Notes under the pieces: model-generated
Told to the model about the DNA's origin: nothing
The model's database searches: none
The model's input: the letters and a program-made list of their open reading frames with translations, nothing else
From: Desulfobacula sp.
GTDB taxonomy: Bacteria > Desulfobacterota > Desulfobacteria > Desulfobacterales > Desulfobacteraceae
NCBI GenBank assembly: GCA_028280105.1
Contig: JANQML010000003.1
Location: forward strand, 1-50,518
Direction of reading: 5' to 3'
Length of the DNA: 50,518 nucleotides
Part shown: positions 44,515-50,518 of the stretch, piece by piece
How positions within the stretch are numbered: the stretch's first letter is position 1
Layout: every line of letters begins with the position of its first letter
Made by a program: the position numbers and the translations under genes

Positions 44515-45749
44515 TGGATCACTTTTTTAATGTTATCGGTCTGGATGATGTTTTTAAGCTGACAACCCGGTTTGATCCGCTGCCCCATGAATCCATATCC
44601 GTAAACCGCTCCTGGTCCCGGGTTCTTGCCCGGGATATTGACGCACCATCCGATCTGCCGGGCTTCAGGCGTGCGACCATGGACGGGTTTGCCGTTGATG
44701 CCGCGTCCACATTCGGGGCGTCTGAATTCAATCCGGCCTGGCTTGATATCCAGGCTGACATCCGTATGGGAGATGTGCCCGGGTTCACGCTTTCACCGGG
44801 AAAGGCCGCCCGGATCTCAACGGGCGGCATGCTGCCCAAAGGGGCAGATGCCGTGGTGATGGTCGAGCATACGGAACTGGTGGATGACGGTTCCGTGGAG
44901 ATCTATAAGAGTGTCGCGCCCCTGCAGAACGTGATTGATGCGTCTGAGGATTTCTCTATGAGTGAACGGGTCTTAACCGCAGGCATGCTGATCCGGCCCC
45001 AGGAGCAAGGCGTGCTGGCCGGGTTGGGGATCGAAAATGTACTGGTCCATCAGCGGCCAAGGGTGGGAATCATTTCAACAGGGGACGAGATTGTGCCCAT
45101 TACGGAATCCGCAGGCCCGGGAAAGATCCGGGATATCAACTCCTATGCCCTGTCCGGTTTTATCCGTGAAGCCCATGCCGAACCGGTTCTTTACGGGATT
45201 GTCAAGGATGAGCCTTCGGCATTGCAGGCCTGTATTGAAACGGCGGTTGAAGAGACAGATATGATCCTTATATCCGGTGGCAGTTCCGTGGGGGTAAAAG
45301 ATTATACGATTGATGTGCTCTCTTCCCTTTCGGATACAAAACTGCTGTTCCACGGCATTTCAATCAGTCCGGGAAAACCCACCATTCTCGCAGCATCGGG
45401 TAAGAAACCGGTTTGGGGGCTTCCCGGCCAGGTGACATCCGCCATGGTGGTGATGAAGATTGTGGTGATGCCGTTTCTGAACCGGTTAAAGGGCCTGGCC
45501 GGAAACATTGGTCCGGACCGGCTGGTCAGGATTCCGGCAACGTTAACGCGGAACGTCTCTTCCACCCAGGGCCGGCGGGATTTTATCCGGGTTCGTTTAT
45601 CCCGGGAAGAAAACAGAACCCTGGCAAGACCCATCCTGGGGAAATCCGGTCTGATCAGGACTATGATTCATGCGGACGGTCTTCTGGAGATCAGAGAACC
45701 CCTTGAAGGCCTGGAAAAAGACACTTCGGTTCAAATCATTCTTCTATAA
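44514..45749 (+). CDS. moeA: Molybdopterin molybdenumtransferase MoeA
   Basis: This 411-residue MoeA inserts molybdate (or tungstate) into adenylylated molybdopterin. It shows the N-terminal FRRATMDGFAVDA, ISTGGMLPKGADAVVMVEHT, the MogA-like domain core IISTGDEIVP and ISGGSSVGVKDY, and the C-terminal PGQVTSAMVV. It starts inside the dapL stop codon (TAATG) and is followed by a second moeA fused to a binding domain. It probably works with that paralogue on different metals or target enzymes. Confidence 0.92.
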   Translation: MDHFFNVIGLDDVFKLTTRFDPLPHESISVNRSWSRVLARDIDAPSDLPGFRRATMDGFAVDAASTFGASEFNPAWLDIQADIRMGDVPGFTLSPGKAARISTGGMLPKGADAVVMVEHTELVDDGSVEIYKSVAPLQNVIDASEDFSMSERVLTAGMLIRPQEQGVLAGLGIENVLVHQRPRVGIISTGDEIVPITESAGPGKIRDINSYALSGFIREAHAEPVLYGIVKDEPSALQACIETAVEETDMILISGGSSVGVKDYTIDVLSSLSDTKLLFHGISISPGKPTILAASGKKPVWGLPGQVTSAMVVMKIVVMPFLNRLKGLAGNIGPDRLVRIPATLTRNVSSTQGRRDFIRVRLSREENRTLARPILGKSGLIRTMIHADGLLEIREPLEGLEKDTSVQIILL

Positions 45750-45775
45750 CAAACAATGGGGCAAAGGGCCGTACC

Positions 45776-47749
45776 ATGAACACCAAACGAAATGTATACC
45801 TGGACTTGAAAAACATTGATGATGCCCGTTCCGTTCTGTTTGAACAATTTGGCAGTATAACAACACAGATCGAAGAGATGGATGTTGTGGATGCAAAGGG
45901 CCGGGTCTTGGCCGAACCGGCTGTCGCGTCCGTGTCATCACCCAATTTTCATGCGGCTGCCATGGATGGCATTGCCGTGGATGCGTCTTTTACATTCGGC
46001 GCCAAAGAGGATTCCCCCGTTACCCTGGAACCGGGAAAGACGGCTGTCTGGGTCAATACCGGCCATCTGATGCCCGAATCCACCAATGCCGTTATCATGA
46101 TTGAACACTTGAATATTATCGATGACATATCGGTTGAGATCGAAGCACCGGCCGTGCCCTGGCAGCATGTCAGAAAGATGGGGGAAGACATTGTGGCCAC
46201 CAAACAGTTGTTTGCAAGGGGCCACCGGATCGATTCCTACAGTTTGGGTGCACTGTTGTCCGGCGGGGTATTCCGGGTCAATGTCTATAAAAAACCCCGG
46301 GTTTTGATTATCCCCACCGGGTCTGAATTGATCGATTGGAAAACTGCGGGAGCCGGCGATTTTCCCGCCGGTAAAGTGATCGAATCCAACTCGGTTGTTC
46401 TGGGGGGGCTGGCCCAAGACCACGGTGCTGAGTTCGATTGCCATCCAACGATCGCGGATGACCTGTCAGCCATCCGGGAGGCGGTCTCTGTCGCCACTGC
46501 AACCAGAGAAAGATCCGGAAAAGCGCCTTATGATATGGTCTGCATCATCGGCGGATCATCCGCCGGATCCGAAGACTATGCCAAACCGGTTATTGAATCG
46601 CTGGGTCGGGTGCTGGTTCACGGCGTCACCATGATGCCGGGGAAACCGGTTCTCTTTGGAAGCATCTCCGGCACACCGGTGTTCGGCATTCCGGGATATC
46701 CGGTATCCGCCATTGTCGTATTTGAACAGTTTGCAGGCCCCTTGCTGTTGAATATGCAAAAAAGCAAGCCGGTTCACCGGCAGACGGCGATGGTTTCACC
46801 GGCCCGTAAAATGGCCTCCCGGCTGGGGGTGGAAGAGTTTGTCAGGGTAAAAATCGGTTCGGTGGACGGCAACCTGATTTCTTCTCAACTGCCAAGAGGT
46901 GCGGGGAGCATTACCACACTGACCGAAGCGGACGGCATTTTGAGAATACCCAAAAACGTTGAAGGGATTTCAGAGAAAGAACAGGTCAAAGCGACGCTGC
47001 TCCGTCCCCTGGCTGCCATTGAAAACACGCTGGTCATCACCGGTTCCCATGATAATACCCTGGATCTTCTGGCGGATCAGGTTAAGACGGTGAATGACCG
47101 TGTTTCCATTTCGTCCAGTCATGTCGGTTCCATGGGCGGGCTGATGGCCATTAAGAAGAATGCCTGTCACATGGCCGGATCCCATCTGCTGGATCCTGAA
47201 GACGGCAGCTACAACATATCGTATGTAAAAAAATATCTGGCCGGTCAAAAGGTCTGGGTGGTCAACCTGGTGATCCGGGAGCAGGGATTGATCCTTCCCA
47301 AGCATAATCCCAAACAGATAAAATCCATCCTGGATTTACACCAAAAGGAAGGCCGGTTCATCAATCGGCAGGCCGGCTCCGGTACCCGGGTCCTGTTTGA
47401 TTACCAGCTGTCAGAGATGGGAATCTCCCCCCGGGAGATTAACGGGTATGAAAATGATGAGTACACCCACATGAATGTGGCTGCAGCCGTATTATCAGGC
47501 CGGGCAGATACCGGGCTGGGTATTATGGCTGCCGCCCGTGCCCTGGATCTTGATTTTGTTCCCGTGATTACGGAGAGCTATGACCTTGTGATTCCGAACC
47601 GGTTTTATCATACGCCTAATGTCCGGGTGGTGCTGGATACGATCTGTTCCCAGCCCTTTTTAAAACGGGTGAATGCGCTTGGCGGATACAGCACGGAAAA
47701 TACCGGAAAGATTGTCCATCGTCCTGAGTCCGGGTCGGCTGAAATTTGA
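45776..47749 (+). CDS. MoeA fused to a C-terminal periplasmic-binding-like domain
   Basis: This is a 657-residue protein. Residues 1-420 are MoeA-like (FHAAAMDGIAVDASFTFG, IIPTGSELIDW, IIGGSSAGSEDY, VFGIPGYPVSAI). Residues 430-650 form a PBP-like domain (SSHVGSMGGLMAIKKNACHM, FINRQAGSGTRVLFDYQLSE, PNRFYHTPNVRVVLD) as in the ModE/PBP_like families. There is no signal peptide, so the binding domain is cytoplasmic and may sense molybdate, tungstate or the cofactor. It follows the plain moeA by 26 bases. Confidence 0.9.
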   Translation: MNTKRNVYLDLKNIDDARSVLFEQFGSITTQIEEMDVVDAKGRVLAEPAVASVSSPNFHAAAMDGIAVDASFTFGAKEDSPVTLEPGKTAVWVNTGHLMPESTNAVIMIEHLNIIDDISVEIEAPAVPWQHVRKMGEDIVATKQLFARGHRIDSYSLGALLSGGVFRVNVYKKPRVLIIPTGSELIDWKTAGAGDFPAGKVIESNSVVLGGLAQDHGAEFDCHPTIADDLSAIREAVSVATATRERSGKAPYDMVCIIGGSSAGSEDYAKPVIESLGRVLVHGVTMMPGKPVLFGSISGTPVFGIPGYPVSAIVVFEQFAGPLLLNMQKSKPVHRQTAMVSPARKMASRLGVEEFVRVKIGSVDGNLISSQLPRGAGSITTLTEADGILRIPKNVEGISEKEQVKATLLRPLAAIENTLVITGSHDNTLDLLADQVKTVNDRVSISSSHVGSMGGLMAIKKNACHMAGSHLLDPEDGSYNISYVKKYLAGQKVWVVNLVIREQGLILPKHNPKQIKSILDLHQKEGRFINRQAGSGTRVLFDYQLSEMGISPREINGYENDEYTHMNVAAAVLSGRADTGLGIMAAARALDLDFVPVITESYDLVIPNRFYHTPNVRVVLDTICSQPFLKRVNALGGYSTENTGKIVHRPESGSAEI

Positions 47750-47795
47750 GGCGGCCCGCTGTTGAACACGGTTTGTTTTCAAAAAGGAGTCAGCA

Positions 47796-48617
47796 ATGAA
47801 TGAATATGAATTTTATTGTGTGGATAAAAAACCACCCATCGCCTGGGTCTATCTGAACCGTCCGGAAAAGAAAAATGCCATGAACCCGCCGGCCTGGAAG
47901 GAGACGATTCCGATATTTCAGGATCTGGATGCTGATCCGGATATACAGGCTGTTATCCTTGCCGGAAAAGGCGCCTGTTTTTCGTCCGGTATTGATCTGA
48001 TGGGGATGGTTTCCGAGTTGCCGGAACTCATGGATACCGATCAGAAAGGGGGGACCAAATGGCGCCTGCTCCGGAGAATTTACGATCTCCAGGATGCCAT
48101 CACCTGCATTGAAACCTGCAGAAAACCGGTGATTGCAGCCATCCACGGCCATTGTGTTGGAGCCGGTCTGGATATGGTATCTGCCTGTGATATCCGGATC
48201 TGTTCAGCTGATGCGCTTTTTTCTTTAAAAGAGGCTGCCGTGGGCTTTGTGGCCGATGTGGGGGTGCTCCAGCGCCTTCCGGGAATTGTGGGTCAGGGGA
48301 TTACCCGGGAGCTGGCGTTTACGGCAAAAACAATTGATGCCCGAAGGGCAGAGCGGATTCTTCTGGTGAACCGGGTCTGCGCTGATCCGGAACAACTGCT
48401 GAAAACGGCGGAAGAGATGGCTTTAGAGATCGCCGCAAATGCCCCCATCGCCGTTCAGGCGTCCAAAGACGTTCTGAATTATGGTGTGGGAAAGTCGATT
48501 GATGACGGATTAAAATATGTGGCTTCCATCTCCGCCAATATCATTCCGTCAAACGATCTCATGGAAGCGGTGACGGCGTTTTCCGAAAAAAGGCCCCCCT
48601 CTTTTACCGGCAGCTGA
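47796..48617 (+). CDS. Enoyl-CoA hydratase/isomerase family protein
   Basis: This 273-residue crotonase-fold protein has the oxyanion-hole segments ACFSSGIDLMGM and HGHCVGAGLDMVSACDIRI. The segment SLKEAAVGFVADVGVLQRLP resembles that of dienoyl-CoA isomerases (ECH1 type), with the acidic residues Glu and Asp in place. It could act in beta-oxidation of unsaturated or cyclic acyl-CoAs. AAAGGAG lies 8 bases before the ATG. Sequence alone cannot separate hydratase from isomerase. Confidence 0.85.
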   Translation: MNEYEFYCVDKKPPIAWVYLNRPEKKNAMNPPAWKETIPIFQDLDADPDIQAVILAGKGACFSSGIDLMGMVSELPELMDTDQKGGTKWRLLRRIYDLQDAITCIETCRKPVIAAIHGHCVGAGLDMVSACDIRICSADALFSLKEAAVGFVADVGVLQRLPGIVGQGITRELAFTAKTIDARRAERILLVNRVCADPEQLLKTAEEMALEIAANAPIAVQASKDVLNYGVGKSIDDGLKYVASISANIIPSNDLMEAVTAFSEKRPPSFTGS

Positions 48618-48693
48618 CCCTCCGGTGAAAACCGATTCCGTGGTAAGTGACAAACGGCTTTTGGCCGACAGTCAATTATTAAAATATTAAAAT

Positions 48694-48731
48694 AAAAGAA
48701 GCACCGGAAAAATTTCCGGTGCTTCTTTAGT
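48694..48731. terminator. Bidirectional rho-independent terminator
   Basis: AAAGAAGCACCGGA pairs with TCCGGTGCTTCTTT around the loop AAAATT. T-rich sequence lies on one side and A-rich sequence on the other, so it can end both the plus-strand enoyl-CoA hydratase transcript and the minus-strand OmpA-VWA transcript. Confidence 0.85.
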
Positions 48732-48748
48732 TTTAGGCGATGGGTCAG

Positions 48749-49939
48749 TTAGTAAATGGGATGAATTTCAACCCGTCTGTTTTGGGACCGGCCCCATTCG
48801 TTACCGTTCATGGCAACCGGTTTACTGAAACCAAACCCTTTGGTGGTCATCCGGCTGAGTACGATTCCTTTTGAATTCAGGTAAGTCTTGACCGCCTCGG
48901 CCCGTCTTTCGGACAGACCGATATTATATCGTTCACTGCCGATATTGTCGGTGTGGCCGTGAAGCTCAATGTTGATTTTATAATTTTTCTTTAAAATTCT
49001 GGCGGCTTCATCCAACAGCGGATACGCTTCGGGTTTGATTATATCTTTGTCAAAATCAAACAGAACATCTCCAAGCACCCAGCATCCGGCGGAATTGACT
49101 TTGGCACCCATGGGAGTCCGGGGGCAGTGATCCATATCATCGTAAACTCCGTCTTTATCCGTGTCCATTTTTACAGCCGCAGGTTTGGGAGCCGGAGCCG
49201 GAGCCGGAGCAGGTGCAGGTGCACCCGGTTTGGTTTCGAGGAATACATCCTTTACAAAATCGGCCATGCCCTGTCCACTGAGAAGGTCGATGGCATTATA
49301 GGCGGCACCGCATTTTCCGACTGCTGCAAGATCTTTAACCAGGGCTTTCCCATCGTCCGCATCCCCTACAAGAATGGGATAAAAACACATGGCATCGCCG
49401 TACCTGTCTTTCAGTTTTTGGGCGGAGGCGACAACATCTCCCGGAAGGTCCAGTCCGTCCGTAATGAAAATAACCGCGCTTTTTCCGCCTTCAAATCCGT
49501 CAAAATCGTCCACGGCAGCATCAATGGCTCTATACAACGGGCTGGGACCGCCGGCTTCGGTAATTTTATCCAGACCGGCTTTAAAACCGGCTGTGGTGTA
49601 TTTTTCCATGCCAAAGAAGAGTTGGGTATCCTGGTCGGAAACTGCGGAGGAGTGGCCAAAAGACCGCAGTCCTCCGATTTGGGATAATTCGGGCAGGGTG
49701 GCATTCATCCGTTCGGCAATGGCTTTTGCCAGATCAAATTTATTGTAACCAAGAGAGTCATGGGTCATGGAACTGGATGCATCAAACAGGACCATGAAAG
49801 AATCAACTTTCGATGTGTATGCATTTTTATCAAATGTCATTGCGTTAAATTCGGGGATCTGCATGGTCTGTCTGGCTGCGCAGCCGAACACAAACAGAAC
49901 GGCAAAAAGTAACAATAAGACTCGGGCTAATTGTTTCAT
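48749..49939 (-). CDS. OmpA-family lipoprotein with VWA and TSP3 domains
   Basis: This 396-residue exported protein starts MKQLARVLLLL and has a lipobox FVFGC (Cys20), so it is probably a lipoprotein. A VWA domain follows (about 35-235), with a complete MIDAS DASSSM. Then come an Ala-Pro linker (PAPAPAPAPAPKP), a thrombospondin type 3-like calcium repeat (DTDKDGVYDDMDHCPRTP) and a C-terminal OmpA peptidoglycan-binding domain (FDFDKDIIKPEA, HGHTDNIGSERYNIGLSERR). I start it at ATG 49937-49939 with AGGAG upstream; the longer frame to 49978 is upstream sequence. It probably anchors the outer membrane to the wall and presents a VWA domain. Confidence 0.9.
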   Translation of the reverse strand: MKQLARVLLLLFAVLFVFGCAARQTMQIPEFNAMTFDKNAYTSKVDSFMVLFDASSSMTHDSLGYNKFDLAKAIAERMNATLPELSQIGGLRSFGHSSAVSDQDTQLFFGMEKYTTAGFKAGLDKITEAGGPSPLYRAIDAAVDDFDGFEGGKSAVIFITDGLDLPGDVVASAQKLKDRYGDAMCFYPILVGDADDGKALVKDLAAVGKCGAAYNAIDLLSGQGMADFVKDVFLETKPGAPAPAPAPAPAPKPAAVKMDTDKDGVYDDMDHCPRTPMGAKVNSAGCWVLGDVLFDFDKDIIKPEAYPLLDEAARILKKNYKINIELHGHTDNIGSERYNIGLSERRAEAVKTYLNSKGIVLSRMTTKGFGFSKPVAMNGNEWGRSQNRRVEIHPIY

Positions 49940-50518
49940 GGGATACACTCCTTTAAGTTGGGTTAAAACTGTTGCCATATTTTAATGGGTGATTCTATAA
50001 GCAGTACCTATTTTTTACAGTATAAAACACCTGAAATCAACCTCCTTATATTACATAAATACTACCTTAATCACAATGCGGTGAAATTCAAGTGACGCCC
50101 TCACGTAAAGATGAGGTCCATCTGTTGTGAAAAGACGAACGCGTTTTCTCCAATTGCGATAGCACCGGAAACATCCCCTGTCAGGGGCCTGATATCTGGG
50201 CCGGGTCTTTTCCTGATCCACCATACGGTCCCGCCTGCTGCGTTACCTGCGGTCGTTCCTCCCTGCGGAGTATGGCTGATACGCCCTCAGTCGTCACTCC
50301 TTGTTGCCTTGCATCCGGCACCGTATGGTGGCCAGGTAGGCGGCGCAACCCATAGCCCATATGCTAAACCAAAATTTGATGGTGGATTTGGGGTCTTTTT
50401 TAATATCTTGCATTTTAAGGCGAACAATTATATACGAAAGCGTGGATGAACCTTAATTTCAGAATGAAAATAAAATAAAAATATATGGAAATCTATCAAG
50501 GCATTACCCTTGGCATTG
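49940..50518. other. Right-edge intergenic region with long inverted repeat (50218-50331)
   Basis: CCACCATACGGT (50218-50229) and ACCGTATGGTGG (50320-50331) are perfectly complementary over 12 bases, with 90 bases between. The interior is GC-rich and contains a smaller stem, GGAGTAT and ATACGCC. The GC content is well above the flanking AT-rich DNA. An open frame crosses it but looks non-coding. This may be a repeated mobile non-coding element. The rest shows nothing. Confidence 0.5.

Noticed and set aside
50111..50449. 112-codon open frame at the right edge
   Set aside because: It crosses the inverted-repeat element, its proline-rich composition reflects the GC-rich repeat, and no ribosome-binding site is seen.

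Overview
The window looks like a chromosomal segment from an anaerobic sulfate-reducing bacterium of the Desulfobacteraceae type (Desulfobacterota). The basis is gene content: a glnD-glnB-glnA nitrogen block, LL-diaminopimelate aminotransferase (dapL), an ADP-forming acyl-CoA synthetase, two tandem MoeA paralogues (one fused to a periplasmic-binding-like domain), and a corrinoid methyltransferase set. This placement is inferred from family knowledge; there is no rRNA in the window to fix it.

The window splits in two near a tRNA-Glu(CUC) gene at 17.34-17.42 kb. The left third (1-17.3 kb) is accessory DNA. It holds a 5'-truncated helicase/PLD gene followed by a HEAT-repeat/SEC-C protein, intact toxin-antitoxin pairs (HigBA-like, AbrB-Doc, ParDE, VapBC), a broken HipA and a broken XRE regulator, and a DUF4143 AAA+ ATPase whose 3' end recurs 11.4 kb away. 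It also holds a mosaic of ArdC, IS630 and rhodanese fragments, a frameshifted response regulator, and two HNH nucleases that resemble modification-dependent restriction enzymes. A 3' half of a tRNA-Glu(UUC) gene lies at 7.03-7.07 kb, in the same orientation as the intact tRNA-Glu at the right edge. This is the expected footprint of past tRNA-targeted integration, although no integrase is visible.

Inside this accessory region, 7.97-11.16 kb is an intact three-gene methyltransferase operon: a UroD/MtaA-type methyltransferase, a corrinoid protein and an MtrH-type methyltransferase. A MerR regulator with a four-cysteine tail lies upstream. The corrinoid protein has N-x-Q-x-x-G where the family has the cobalt-ligating D-x-H-x-x-G. 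This operon is the best candidate in the window for unusual biochemistry.

The right two thirds (17.4-50 kb) are ordinary, tightly packed core genes. From left to right they are: a small PLDc_N membrane protein and a lytic transglycosylase; glnA, glnB and glnD; tatA; a MoxR ATPase with a CoxE-like VWA partner; an exported coiled-coil protein; and a TatD nuclease. Next comes a cell-envelope operon, ftsE-ftsX-envC-like-ctpA-divergent polysaccharide deacetylase, in which the LytM domain is degenerate as in E. coli EnvC. A TetR regulator and an acyl-CoA synthetase follow, then an M16C metalloprotease and a small winged-helix-like protein on the other strand. The last stretch has DUF2062, rsmA and an HD-GYP-like protein, then dapL-moeA-moeA/PBP, an enoyl-CoA hydratase family gene, and a lipoprotein combining VWA, TSP3 and OmpA domains. 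A structured inverted-repeat element sits at the right edge.
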